Shown here in pieces: positions 1 through 8,066 of a stretch of DNA of 58,375 nt (position 1 is its first letter; every line of letters begins with the position of its first letter). Location of the stretch: the NCBI GenBank assembly GCA_013215295.1, contig JABSOZ010000015.1:1-58375 (forward strand), given 5' to 3'. Under the pieces are notes generated by a model, which was given only the letters and a program-made list of their open reading frames with translations, made no database searches and was not told where the DNA came from. Made by a program: the position numbers and the translations under genes. The stretch comes from Colwellia sp. (GTDB taxonomy: Bacteria; Pseudomonadota; Gammaproteobacteria; Enterobacterales; Alteromonadaceae).

Positions 1-300
1 ATTCATTCTGATAGAGGCTCTCAATATATTAGCGATGACTATCAGCAGATGTTGAAGGAAAATGGCATTCTATGCAGCATGAGCGCTAGAGGGAACTGCT
101 ATGACAATGCTGTTGTAGAAAGTTTTTTCGGTTCACTTAAAAGAGAGAGAGTTCGTCGGTACAACTACAGAACAAGACAAGAAGCGCAAATAGATGTGTT
201 TGATTATATTGAATGCTTCTATAATAAAAGGAGGCTTCACAGCTATCTAAAGTATAAAAGCCCTTCGGACTTTGAAGCTGAAGGTAATATTCTTAATTAG
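1..300 (+). CDS. IS3-family transposase OrfB, C-terminal part (partial)
   Basis: The reading frame is open from base 1, with no start in the window, so this is the C-terminal ~99 residues of a DDE integrase-type transposase. Two catalytic-core landmarks are visible: HSDRGSQY, carrying the second Asp of the DDE triad, at the very start, and a GNCYDNAVVESFFGSLKRE segment, carrying the catalytic Glu, about 35 residues later. The tail (FYNKRRLHSYLKYKSP) matches the rve_3 end of IS3 OrfB proteins. The function is cut-and-copy transposition of its own element. The stop is directly followed by the terminal inverted repeat, as usual for IS3. The part that is visible looks intact; activity cannot be judged without the 5' part. 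Confidence 0.9.
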   Translation: MHSDRGSQYISDDYQQMLKENGILCSMSARGNCYDNAVVESFFGSLKRERVRRYNYRTRQEAQIDVFDYIECFYNKRRLHSYLKYKSPSDFEAEGNILN

Positions 301-325
301 TGTCCATTTTTATGGGGCAAGATCA
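1..325 (+). mobile_element. IS3-family insertion sequence, 3' end (truncated by window edge)
   Basis: The window opens inside an IS3-family transposase. After its stop codon lies TGTCCATTTTTATGGGGCAA followed by GATCA, ending at 325. This looks like the right terminal inverted repeat typical of IS3-group elements (reading TGATCTTGCCCCATAAAAAT from the outside). The left end is outside the window, so completeness and target duplication cannot be judged. Confidence 0.8.
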
Positions 326-721
326 TTGTGGCAAAATTGATCATTAACGGTTTGCAATATAGTCCTATATGACAGACCTAATAATGGCGGAATTAATCAC
401 ACATTATATGTGGAAACATTGAATGTAATTGGCTGGCTAAGTCTGGTGCAATTGAGTGGCTATGATGGGAGATATGTCCAGCTACTTTATTGGGACAGGA
501 ACGGGGAAAATAAGACTCCAACAGAGACTACACAAAGCAATGGATAATAAACAAGAAGAACACTTCAAAAAAAGCTTTGTTTAATGGATATTACTAGCCT
601 TAAAACATAAAAATGGCCATGTGATTTTGGATCACTGTTGGATCATCGTAATGCCGGAATATACCTTTTAATGCCCAGTGTCTATTTGTAACCCCTTGTA
701 TATAAAGGTATCTGGAGGTGA

Positions 722-752
722 AGTGATAGTTCAAGTCCCCCCAACCGCACCA
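722..752 (+). pseudogene. tRNA-Leu 3'-end remnant (possible attachment site)
   Basis: The segment ends AGTTCAAGTCCCCCCAACCG then CACCA. This is a T-loop sequence (TTCAAGT) followed by an acceptor 3' strand CAACCGCA and an encoded CCA, as at the end of a bacterial tRNA-Leu whose 5' end would be GCGGTTG. No GCGGTTG or anticodon arm is found in the ~90 bases upstream, and the T-stem does not pair well. It is therefore a fragment, most simply the residue of integration or excision at a tRNA gene. The following terminator supports an ancestral tRNA locus. The assignment to Leu is inferred from the acceptor sequence. Confidence 0.45.
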
Positions 753-779
753 CTAAACTTATACAAATAGACATATAAA

Positions 780-808
780 GGCCGGTTCGTGATGAATTGG
801 TCTTTTTT
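780..808 (+). terminator. Rho-independent terminator after the tRNA remnant
   Basis: GGCCGGTT (780-787) pairs, with several G-U pairs, with AATTGGTC (795-802) around a 7-nt loop, and is followed by six T. It lies 28 bases after the tRNA 3' end, where a tRNA terminator is expected. Confidence 0.6.
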
Positions 809-979
809 CGTTTGGTTGCTAATTATTCCTGTGACGGTTGGCGCGCTCGGTAGGTTTTTGCCAGACATAGACCTTAAGTTTGTTTTTAACTTCGATAACA
901 TTTAGATCTTTTTTCTGATATGCCTCTCAATTGTTAGATTTTCAAATATCCATCAAATCATCAAATAAATATACTTAAG

Positions 980-1888
980 TTAAATTGTACGTTCTAGTAT
1001 ATTAATATACACCGAAGTGTCTAAGAGTGGCTGTTTAGACTGGAGATAGTCGGTTGGTGTAAGTCCTGTCCAATGTTTGAATGCCCGGGTAAATGAACGT
1101 GGCTCACTGAAACCCAGTTGGTGTGCGATCTCTGAAACACTGAGCTTTTGTGAGAGCAGTTTTTCGATAGCAAGATCTTGACGAATTTCATTTTTAATTT
1201 GCGGGTAAGAGCTTCCTTCACTTTTTAGTTTTCTTCTGAGAGTTTGGCTGCTGACATTGAATTTCTCTGCCACTTGTGTGAACGGAGGACATTGCATAAT
1301 GTTAGTTTCTTGATGTAACAGCAAGGACCGTATACGAGCCCTGTAGCTATTTTCTTCTCCTGGAATGGTGATCAAATCGGCTGGTGAGTGTTTGAGAAAG
1401 TGGGATAAATCGCGCTGTGTCCGAACCGGAGAACATGCTAAAAATTCAGCGCTGAAGCACAGCTTGAGAGCTGAACGATTGAAGTGGTGCTGGCAGGGAA
1501 ATAGGTATTTGAGTTCGTTAGCATGGCTAGGTTTACCATAGGTAAAGCAGACTCGCTTAAGAGGGATCATCTTACCGATCACCCAACTGGCAAAACGGTG
1601 CCAAATTACTAACCAGAACTCTTGAAAAAAATTATCAGGATCTAACTCAGGCCGAGTGAAATGGACCTCGATTTCGACTGAATCACCCCGTTGAACCAAC
1701 TTCATCTGTATGTCATCGCTGAACAGATTGTAGAATACTATACCTTGTGTAAGTACTGCCTCCAGTGATTTATAGTGGAGCACATGGCGACTCATGAGTG
1801 CAAACACACCTTGTTTGCATGGGTGTTCGGTACATCCCATAAATTCATCGTTAAGTGTGGACCAGATCCGCTGAACTAGTCGTGTCAT
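980..1888 (-). CDS. AraC/XylS-family transcriptional regulator (start uncertain, longer homology upstream)
   Basis: The C-terminal ~85 residues form an AraC double helix-turn-helix (FNVSSQTLRRKLKSEGSSY and LSVSEIAHQLGFSEPRSFTR, ending in FKHWTGLTPTDY). The first ~200 residues match the N-terminal sensor type of the OruR/ArgR-like AraC group (RFASWVIGKMIPLKRVCFTY). The first ATG in frame is at 1888. However, the frame stays open upstream to a stop at 2084-2086 and encodes family-like sequence (YIQAALRCAERKGHSVKSIL, then AEVGISPTLL). That extension contains no ATG, GTG or TTG. The true N-terminus therefore needs a rare start, or the gene carries a frameshift. It is divergent from the acyl-CoA dehydrogenase/SDR pair, which it probably controls. 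The ligand is unknown. Confidence 0.8.
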   Translation of the reverse strand: MTRLVQRIWSTLNDEFMGCTEHPCKQGVFALMSRHVLHYKSLEAVLTQGIVFYNLFSDDIQMKLVQRGDSVEIEVHFTRPELDPDNFFQEFWLVIWHRFASWVIGKMIPLKRVCFTYGKPSHANELKYLFPCQHHFNRSALKLCFSAEFLACSPVRTQRDLSHFLKHSPADLITIPGEENSYRARIRSLLLHQETNIMQCPPFTQVAEKFNVSSQTLRRKLKSEGSSYPQIKNEIRQDLAIEKLLSQKLSVSEIAHQLGFSEPRSFTRAFKHWTGLTPTDYLQSKQPLLDTSVYINILERTI

Positions 1889-2404
1889 TTGATCGCCATG
1901 GCAGCGAGTATGAGGTTGACTCAGCAGTGTTGGGCTTATTCCGACTTCGGCTAATATACTCTTGACCGAATGTCCTTTTCGTTCAGCACATCTCAGTGCT
2001 GCCTGTATATAGTATATATCAACGGTGGCGATATTCTCACTCCAGTTTTCTGCTATAAAACATATTATCTGATGACGTATTCGTCAAACTATACCATAAC
2101 ATGTGTAACATTTTGTGATTCATATTGTCCTTTTGTGTCATTTTATGACCGCTTTGTTTTTGTCATAGTTGGAGTCGCTTTATTTAAAGTTGCGATAGGA
2201 AATACTTATATCGAACAAAACAGTGATTATTTATTGCTCATGCGTCAGTGTTAATCAGTAACAACCAAGCCACCAATATTTTAGGTCGGGAAAGCATGGT
2301 GATGGTAAACAAGCTAGCGGTTGACGTTATTTAATATCTCAGATTATTTTTCATCATTCAGATGCCAGTCAATCGGCGTCTTTTAACCAAAGAGAAAACA
2401 TATT
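1889..2404. other. Divergent intergenic region with coding-like extension of the AraC gene
   Basis: Minus-strand positions 1889-2083 are in frame with the AraC gene and look coding but lack a usual start codon. The remaining ~320 bases up to the acyl-CoA dehydrogenase presumably hold the divergent promoters. A plus-strand frame at 1970-2254 is most likely a shadow, since its peptide has no recognisable features. Confidence 0.4.
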
Positions 2405-3586
2405 ATGAATTTGTCTTTAACCGAAGATCAAACCATGATCCAAGACATGGCTCGAAAATTTGCGCTGGCCGAATTGGCTCCTGTTGCTGAAAAACTTGAC
2501 CAACACGGAGACCCTGATGTTTTTCTGACTAACCTTAAGAAACTGGCTGAGTTGGGTTTTATGACGCTCAATGTTGATGGGCGCTATGGTGGCAGCGAGG
2601 CTGGGACGATTGTATTCAGTCTCGCAATCACCGAAATAGCCAAAGCTTGTGCTTCCACGGCAGTAACAATGTCAGTCACTAATATGGTTGCTGAGGTGAT
2701 TCAATCGATCGCTTCCGAAGAACAAAAAAATAAGTACTTGCCCAAACTCAGTAGTGGCGAATATTCCAGCGGTGGCTTCTGTTTGACCGAAACTACCGCG
2801 GGCTCTGACCCTGCTAACATGAAAACTACTGCCGTATTGGAGGGGGAAGAGTGGGTGATTAACGGCGCCAAGCAGTTTATCACCAGTGCAGAACACGCAG
2901 GTGTTTTTGTGCTCTGGGCAGTTACCGACCTTAGCCTGCCTTTGGGCAAGGGGATCTCTTGTTTTTTGGTTGAAAAAGACACACCTGGCCTTTCTATCTC
3001 TAAGGCGGAGAAAAAGATGGGGCAACATGCATCGTGCACCAATGAGGTGGTATTTAATGATTGTCGTATTCCTAAAAATGCGCTGATGGGTGAATTAAAC
3101 CAAGGTTTTAAGATTGCCGTTGGCGAGTTGGCTGGCGGTAGAATTGGTGTTGGCTCTCTCGCTCTGGGTATTGCTCAGGCAGCGATAGATTACGCTCGCA
3201 TTTATATCAGTGAACGCAAACAGTTCGGACAACCGATCATCAATTTTCAGGGTTTACAGTGGATGCTGGCCGATACCTATACCGAATTAGAGGCGGCGCG
3301 CCTGCTTCTGATGAATGCTGCTGATAAAAAGGACAAAAACCTGCCTTTTGGCAAAGAAGCGTCGATGGCTAAGTTATATGCATCAGAGAAAGCAAATAAT
3401 GCCTGTTATACCGCATTGCAGCTTACTGGTGGCGCGGGTTATACCAAAGAATTCCCCTTGGAACGTTATGCGCGTGATGTTCGTATAACTTCAATCTACG
3501 AAGGAACCAGTGAGATTCAACGGATAATCATTGCTAGAGAATTGCTCAATGAATTAGCTGCACAAAAAGTCTCAATGTCTTGGTGA
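2405..3586 (+). CDS. Acyl-CoA dehydrogenase
   Basis: A 393-residue FAD enzyme of normal family length that oxidises an acyl-CoA to the 2-enoyl-CoA, passing electrons to electron-transfer flavoprotein. Visible family marks are the N-terminal helical domain (MNLSLTEDQTMIQDMARKFA), the middle-domain signature FCLTETTAGSD, RKQFGQPI, and the catalytic base in YEGTSEIQR (Glu at about residue 366). The position of this Glu is that of short/medium-chain and short-branched-chain enzymes rather than isovaleryl-CoA dehydrogenase. It is followed after 43 bases by an HSD10-like SDR, which suggests a short or branched acyl substrate (inference). By eye its base composition is more GC-rich than most of the window. 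It is probably controlled by the divergent AraC regulator. Confidence 0.92.
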   Translation: MNLSLTEDQTMIQDMARKFALAELAPVAEKLDQHGDPDVFLTNLKKLAELGFMTLNVDGRYGGSEAGTIVFSLAITEIAKACASTAVTMSVTNMVAEVIQSIASEEQKNKYLPKLSSGEYSSGGFCLTETTAGSDPANMKTTAVLEGEEWVINGAKQFITSAEHAGVFVLWAVTDLSLPLGKGISCFLVEKDTPGLSISKAEKKMGQHASCTNEVVFNDCRIPKNALMGELNQGFKIAVGELAGGRIGVGSLALGIAQAAIDYARIYISERKQFGQPIINFQGLQWMLADTYTELEAARLLLMNAADKKDKNLPFGKEASMAKLYASEKANNACYTALQLTGGAGYTKEFPLERYARDVRITSIYEGTSEIQRIIIARELLNELAAQKVSMSW

Positions 3587-3629
3587 GTTACAAAGTATAA
3601 ACACCCGCTTGAAATAATGAGGAGTTAAC

Positions 3630-4397
3630 ATGAATTTAAATAATAAAGTGGTAGTCGTTACCGGTGGCGCATCTGGACTGGGTCTCGTTACATGTCAACA
3701 ATTGGCTAAGCAGGGAGCGAAGATTGTTGCCTTTGATCTGAATGAAAAAGCTGGGCATGAGCTGGTTGATAAACTTAAAGGACAAGCAATTTTTGCTAAA
3801 GTGGACGTTACTGATGTTAGCTCGGTTGAAGCCGGAATATCGCTAGCGGTTGAAGCTTTCGGTACTATCCACGTCTGTATTAATTGTGCTGGCGTAGCGC
3901 CAGGTGGAAAAACAGTCGGCCGTAATGGCGCTCTGGCACTGGATAAATTTTCGCAGGTCATTAATATCAACTTGATCGGTACCTTTAATGTGCTACGTCT
4001 GGCTGCTGAGCAGATGGCTAAAAATGAACCAGGCGACGATGGCGAACGAGGGGTGATCATCAACACGGCATCTGTCGCTGCATTTGACGGCCAAATGGGG
4101 CAAGCTGCTTATAGCGCCAGTAAAGCTGGTGTAGCTGGCATGACTCTACCAATCGCCCGAGATTTGGCTAAACTAGGCATTCGCGTTATGACCATAGCCC
4201 CAGGTATTTTTGATACGCCGATGATGAAGAAAATGAGTGATGATGTACGTGACCCTTTAATCCAAATGGTGCAAAGCCCCAAGCGTTTTGGTGAGCCTGA
4301 AGAGTATGCATCTTTAGCGATACATATTATCAGTAACGGCTACCTTAATGGCGAAGTGATCCGACTCGATGGCGCTATTCGGATGGAATCGAAATAA
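3630..4397 (+). CDS. SDR-family 3-hydroxyacyl-CoA dehydrogenase (HSD10-like)
   Basis: A 255-residue short-chain dehydrogenase/reductase. The NAD-binding TGGASGLG lies at residues 11-18, the NCAG motif follows, and the catalytic YSASK has Tyr161/Lys165. The segment NCAGVAPGGKT and the C-terminal NGEVIRLDGAIRM are typical of type II 3-hydroxyacyl-CoA (3-hydroxy-2-methylbutyryl-CoA) dehydrogenases. The expected reaction is NAD-dependent oxidation of a 3-hydroxyacyl-CoA, two steps after the preceding acyl-CoA dehydrogenase. A GAGGAG-like ribosome site sits just before the ATG. The two genes form a compact operon; no enoyl-CoA hydratase or thiolase is beside them, so these steps must be supplied elsewhere. 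Confidence 0.88.
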   Translation: MNLNNKVVVVTGGASGLGLVTCQQLAKQGAKIVAFDLNEKAGHELVDKLKGQAIFAKVDVTDVSSVEAGISLAVEAFGTIHVCINCAGVAPGGKTVGRNGALALDKFSQVININLIGTFNVLRLAAEQMAKNEPGDDGERGVIINTASVAAFDGQMGQAAYSASKAGVAGMTLPIARDLAKLGIRVMTIAPGIFDTPMMKKMSDDVRDPLIQMVQSPKRFGEPEEYASLAIHIISNGYLNGEVIRLDGAIRMESK

Positions 4398-4684
4398 CTT
4401 AAGCTTTTCATCTTGGCTTGTTTAGTGGGGGGCAACTTCGATTGGCGAACAGCCGCTATTGTATTGCCGTAGTGAAGGTGTTCCCCTAAAATAGTTAAGC
4501 GCTTCACTGGGTACTGATTTATATTAGGGGTAATATTTTCAATTATATTGGAAACTATTGGTTGTTATTGATCATACTTACTGCAAAATTTTGGAATAAA
4601 TTACACTTGTCCTTTATTGTTAAGGTCTTTGAATGTAGTTTAGTTTTAGCTTTTAATTTAGTCCAAAGATAAGAAGTAAATATA

Positions 4685-5665
4685 ATGCTCGCACTATACC
4701 CAGCCATAGAACCTTTTAGTCATTATCACCTAACCATGGCTAATAATGTGCGGGTAAATAAAGACGATGAAATAACTCATCAGATTTATGTCGAACAATG
4801 TGGAAATCCTTTAGGAATACCTGTGGTATTTTTACATGGCGGACCAGGTTCTGGTTGTCGGCCGTCACACCGATGTTATTTTGATCCACAACGCTACCAC
4901 ATCATTTTATTTGACCAACGCGGTTGTGGCCGGTCTCGCCCTTATGGCGCTTTAAAACAAAACACCACGTCCGATCTTATTCAAGATATGGAAGCAATAC
5001 GACAACATATTGGCATTAAAACGTGGCTGGTTTTTGGTGGTTCATGGGGAGCGACACTCGGATTATATTATGCTCAACATTTTCCAGAATATGTCTCTGC
5101 TTTAATATTACGAGGAGTTTTTCTAGGGCGAAAGCGAGATATAGACTGGGTTTATAGTGCCAATGGAGCTGCTAATGTTTTTCCTGATGCTTGGCATCAA
5201 TTGGTTAAAAACCTGCCCTTAGCTCAGCAAGAAAAGCCTTTAGCTTTTTTTTATCAACAACTCATCAGTGATGATAATAACCTAGCAATGACGGCTTTTA
5301 ATCATCTGCAACGCTGGGAAGCACACCTTATTAGTTTGCGAGAGCCGCTAGCCTTGGTTGAAGATACAATAAATGAAAGTGCTAAAATACCGTCAATAAT
5401 TCAACTATATTATTCAATGAATCAATGCTTCATTGCTAAAAAGCCTTTACTTGAGCACATAGATGCAATCAGACATATACCAACAATAATTATTCATGGT
5501 CGCTTTGATATGGTGTGCCCACTCGAACAAGCATGGCAATTGAAAACACACTGGCCACAGGCCGAGCTAACAATAGTTGAAATGGCAGGTCATGTAGCAA
5601 GTGAAGCAAAAATTATTGATGCCTTAGTCAAAGCAACCGATGCGTTTGCCTCTAAATCCGCGTAA
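4685..5665 (+). CDS. pip: Proline iminopeptidase
   Basis: A 326-residue alpha/beta-hydrolase of peptidase family S33 that removes N-terminal proline from peptides in the cytoplasm. The oxyanion segment HGGPGSGC, the nucleophile elbow GGSWGATLG (Ser120), the acid in GRFDMVCP (Asp275) and the His in AGHVASE (His303) give a complete triad at the usual spacing. Length and N-terminal order (LYPAIEPF ... VEQCGNPLGIPVVFLHGGPG) match Xanthomonas/Serratia-type enzymes. It stands alone with ~290 bases upstream and shows no link to its neighbours. Confidence 0.92.
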   Translation: MLALYPAIEPFSHYHLTMANNVRVNKDDEITHQIYVEQCGNPLGIPVVFLHGGPGSGCRPSHRCYFDPQRYHIILFDQRGCGRSRPYGALKQNTTSDLIQDMEAIRQHIGIKTWLVFGGSWGATLGLYYAQHFPEYVSALILRGVFLGRKRDIDWVYSANGAANVFPDAWHQLVKNLPLAQQEKPLAFFYQQLISDDNNLAMTAFNHLQRWEAHLISLREPLALVEDTINESAKIPSIIQLYYSMNQCFIAKKPLLEHIDAIRHIPTIIIHGRFDMVCPLEQAWQLKTHWPQAELTIVEMAGHVASEAKIIDALVKATDAFASKSA

Positions 5666-6175
5666 TTAGCAGTCCTCTTTTTCTTTCCTATCGACTTGAG
5701 TCCTTTAATAACAATATGCACAGAGCTTTTCAATAATTAACAATTGTATTAATAATATACCAGCAATAGCGAAATTTGGCATGATGTAGAAATAGCTATT
5801 ACACTGGCATAAAGATGCCGTTGGCAGTTATTGTCAAATTCAAAAATCCGACGCTAGTATCCTGTGTCAATCCCATAGCTTTTTCCTAAATGTGCAAAAA
5901 TTTAATTTTAAAATTTAGAACATCATGATGAATTAACACAAATCCATTCGGAAATTGGCTAGCTCGGCTAGGTTGAACCAGATAAGTTTAATTTATGCGA
6001 GATGAAACAACTTCGCCAAGGAAGGCACCCGATTGACGATTTAAGATCGGTAAGTTGATTCTTTCATACACACTCGCAAGGTTTTTGTAAAATACTATCG
6101 TAGTCTTTAGCTATCCTCGTATGTTAATGACAATGTTCTAAAACTATAAGCTGTATAGTTAAGAAGGTAAATATA
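5666..6175. other. Intergenic region upstream of the chemoreceptor
   Basis: This ~510-base stretch has no gene. It contains regulatory motif copy A at 5947-5962, within a block of about 78 bases (5925-6002) that recurs at 7957-8036 before the acyl-CoA ligase. The rest is unassigned. Confidence 0.5.
5947..5962 (+). promoter_or_regulatory. Candidate AraC/XylS-type site A (TTCG-N6-GGCTAG)
   Basis: TTCG GAAATT GGCTAG, ~210 bases before the chemoreceptor start. The spacing TTCG-N6-GGNTA copies the half-site design of XylS-family operators (TGCA-N6-GGNTA in XylS). Three more copies occur in this module. Binding is inferred, not shown. Confidence 0.45.
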
Positions 6176-7747
6176 ATGAATAATCAAACAACGCCTGTCA
6201 TCTTTTATGCATTGGTTAGTGCAATAGTCATCGCGCTATTTCAGTATTTTGGCACTACATTTTTTAACTTTCCTTTTCAAACCGCTCTCGGCCTCGCAAT
6301 ACTAAGTTTCTTATTAACTTTTTTTATCGTGAAACAAAAGCAAGTTAGCTCTGATAAAGAGCAAGAAGAGCAACCCATTCATCAGTTTACAGAAATTGGT
6401 GAAGCAATTGGCATCAAAGCCAGTGAATTGGCAATAAACTCAGCGGAAGTGAGCTTTTTTTTAGCGCAATTAAGTAAATCAATTGATAGTTCTAGTGAAG
6501 ATGTCGATCGCCTTGCTACAGCGGCAGCGGAAATGTCAGTCAATAGTAAACAAATAAATGACAGTTCTATTATAGCCTCACAACAAGCCAGTCAAGCAAT
6601 GAGTGCTAGTACAGCGAGTTCACAACAATTAAGTGAAAATATAACTGTTGTTAATGAACTTAATGAATCAGTGAATAATGCCGCTGAAAAAATAAAATTA
6701 CTAGAACAAAAAGCAACTGAGATTCAAAGTATCACCGATGTAATAGACAGTATTTCTTCTCAAACCAATTTATTAGCATTAAATGCTGCGATTGAGGCAG
6801 CGAGAGCGGGTGAACAAGGCAGAGGTTTTGCTGTGGTCGCCGATGAAGTAAGAGCTTTAGCGGCAAAAACAGCCGATGCCACTAACCAAATTGGCGAAAT
6901 GTTGAATCAAATTAGTAATGAGACCAACGAAACTACGGTGGTAATGAGCACAATAGTGCAACAAACAGATAGTGTCGTTAAAACCATGACCGACCTATCA
7001 CAATCATTTGCTAACATTGACCAGCTAATGGCTGATTCATCTGCAGCCAGTGATCACATTAGTCAGGCATTGCAAGAGCAAGACCTAGCGGCTGCTGAAA
7101 TATCATCTTCAGTGGTCAATCTACATGACTTCCTTATTGATAAAACTAAAGAAACAGAAACAGTATCGAAACAGGCAGAAACACTTTCCAATGGTACCGA
7201 AGCCATTTTTGTTCTCCTATCTGAATTTGATGGAGATACGTTAATTAATCGAATGTGTCACCAAGCAGCGTTAGCCGCAACACAAATTGGCGAGTTTTTT
7301 GAACAAAGTATTACTCACAATAAAATTTCACTACATCAGTTATTTGACTTTAACTACATACCGCTTGGCAATACAAAACCACCAAAATTCACCACGGGTT
7401 TTGATAAGTTTACTGATCAACACTTGCCGACTATCCAAGAACCATTACTACGAAATTTTACGGAAATGATTTATGCTGCAGCAGTTGATTTTAATGGTTA
7501 TTTACCAACCCATAATAAATGTTTTTCTAAGCCCGTGACAGGAAACTATGAAATAGACATGATGCAAAGCCGCACCAAACGGATGTTTAGTGATGCCACC
7601 AGCATGCGTTGCTCTCAGCACACTGACAAATTTTTATTGCAAACTAATAGACGAGATACTGGTGAAATTATGCACGATCTTTCTGTGCCAATTTATGTGC
7701 AAGGAAAACATTGGGGTTGTTTTAGAGTTGGTTTCAAGGCTAATTAA
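6176..7747 (+). CDS. Methyl-accepting chemotaxis protein with C-terminal cytoplasmic sensor-like domain
   Basis: A 523-residue chemoreceptor. Two hydrophobic helices (about residues 8-26 and 35-50) are separated by only a few residues, so there is no periplasmic ligand domain. A methyl-accepting signalling domain follows, with the conserved hairpin tip [20 protein letters not shown] near residue 210. The last ~170 residues form a separate domain ending in [16 protein letters not shown], the style of a Cache/PAS-like module seen C-terminally in some receptors. Ligand sensing is therefore probably cytoplasmic. No clear HAMP is seen. It sits at the head of the alcohol catabolic module and shares a duplicated promoter block with the acyl-CoA ligase. 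Chemotaxis to the module's substrate or its metabolic effect is therefore a reasonable inference. Confidence 0.88.
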   Translation: MNNQTTPVIFYALVSAIVIALFQYFGTTFFNFPFQTALGLAILSFLLTFFIVKQKQVSSDKEQEEQPIHQFTEIGEAIGIKASELAINSAEVSFFLAQLSKSIDSSSEDVDRLATAAAEMSVNSKQINDSSIIASQQASQAMSASTASSQQLSENITVVNELNESVNNAAEKIKLLEQKATEIQSITDVIDSISSQTNLLALNAAIEAARAGEQGRGFAVVADEVRALAAKTADATNQIGEMLNQISNETNETTVVMSTIVQQTDSVVKTMTDLSQSFANIDQLMADSSAASDHISQALQEQDLAAAEISSSVVNLHDFLIDKTKETETVSKQAETLSNGTEAIFVLLSEFDGDTLINRMCHQAALAATQIGEFFEQSITHNKISLHQLFDFNYIPLGNTKPPKFTTGFDKFTDQHLPTIQEPLLRNFTEMIYAAAVDFNGYLPTHNKCFSKPVTGNYEIDMMQSRTKRMFSDATSMRCSQHTDKFLLQTNRRDTGEIMHDLSVPIYVQGKHWGCFRVGFKAN

Positions 7748-7956
7748 TATCATATCCGTATAAATATTTTCTCAACCTCTCGTTAAACCCAACTCCTACT
7801 GCCTAAAGATGGAGTTTTAAAAACTGTGAGCTAAAAGCCTAACACTAAGACTAAAGGCCATTACTAACTTCAACGTTGTCATCTCGTGTTCGACCCTATC
7901 GTTAAATTTCATCGTTTATCCGAAATGCGTGGTGAATTAATTGTATTACTTAAAAT

Positions 7957-8036
7957 ATGACGATTAATTAACCAGTACCCATTCGGAAATTGGATAGCTC
8001 GACCAGGCTTAACCAGATAAGTTTAATTTACGCGAG
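7957..8036. repeat. Promoter-region repeat, second copy (first copy at 5925-6002)
   Basis: The ~58-base core at 7979-8036 matches 5944-6002 with only a few differences. Both contain CCATTCGGAAATTGG, AACCAGATAAGTTTAATTTA and CGCGAG/TGCGAG. Similarity weakens upstream but continues to ~7957. Only these two copies were seen, each upstream of a gene on the same strand, so a duplicated control region is likelier than a mobile repeat. Confidence 0.7.
7982..7997 (+). promoter_or_regulatory. Candidate AraC/XylS-type site B (TTCG-N6-GGATAG)
   Basis: TTCG GAAATT GGATAG ends 69 bases before the ligase start codon, the position expected for an activator site. It is the closest match to the four-copy consensus. 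Confidence 0.5.
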
Positions 8037-8066
8037 CTAAAAGAATTAAACGATAGAGGTTTTAAG

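Larger units (their letters stand above)
326..979. other. Gene-poor stretch between the IS end and the AraC gene
   Basis: No convincing protein gene is seen here. The stretch holds a tRNA-Leu 3'-end remnant (722-752) and a rho-independent terminator (780-808). A 37-codon reading frame at 792-905 (MNWSFFVWLL...) is weak. The unassigned DNA at 326-720 may be the degraded end of an integrated element. Confidence 0.4.
7748..8066. other. Intergenic region upstream of the acyl-CoA ligase
   Basis: No gene is seen. A weak hairpin AACTCC (7791-7796)/GGAGTT (7811-7816) followed by TT may end the chemoreceptor transcript. Motif copy B lies at 7982-7997 inside the block repeated from 5925-6002. Confidence 0.45.

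Noticed and set aside
792-905. 37-codon frame MNWSFFVWLL... after the tRNA remnant
   Set aside because: It overlaps the terminator stem and T-run, has only a weak ribosome site and no recognisable family; chance frame is more likely.
1970-2254. 94-residue plus-strand frame overlapping the AraC upstream region
   Set aside because: It lies opposite the coding-like AraC extension and its peptide has odd composition (many Cys, Tyr, Phe) without motifs.
2285-2310. Possible fifth AraC-type site (GTCGGGAAAG) before the acyl-CoA dehydrogenase
   Set aside because: It lacks TTCG and the GGATAG box at the right spacing, so it does not meet the four-copy pattern.
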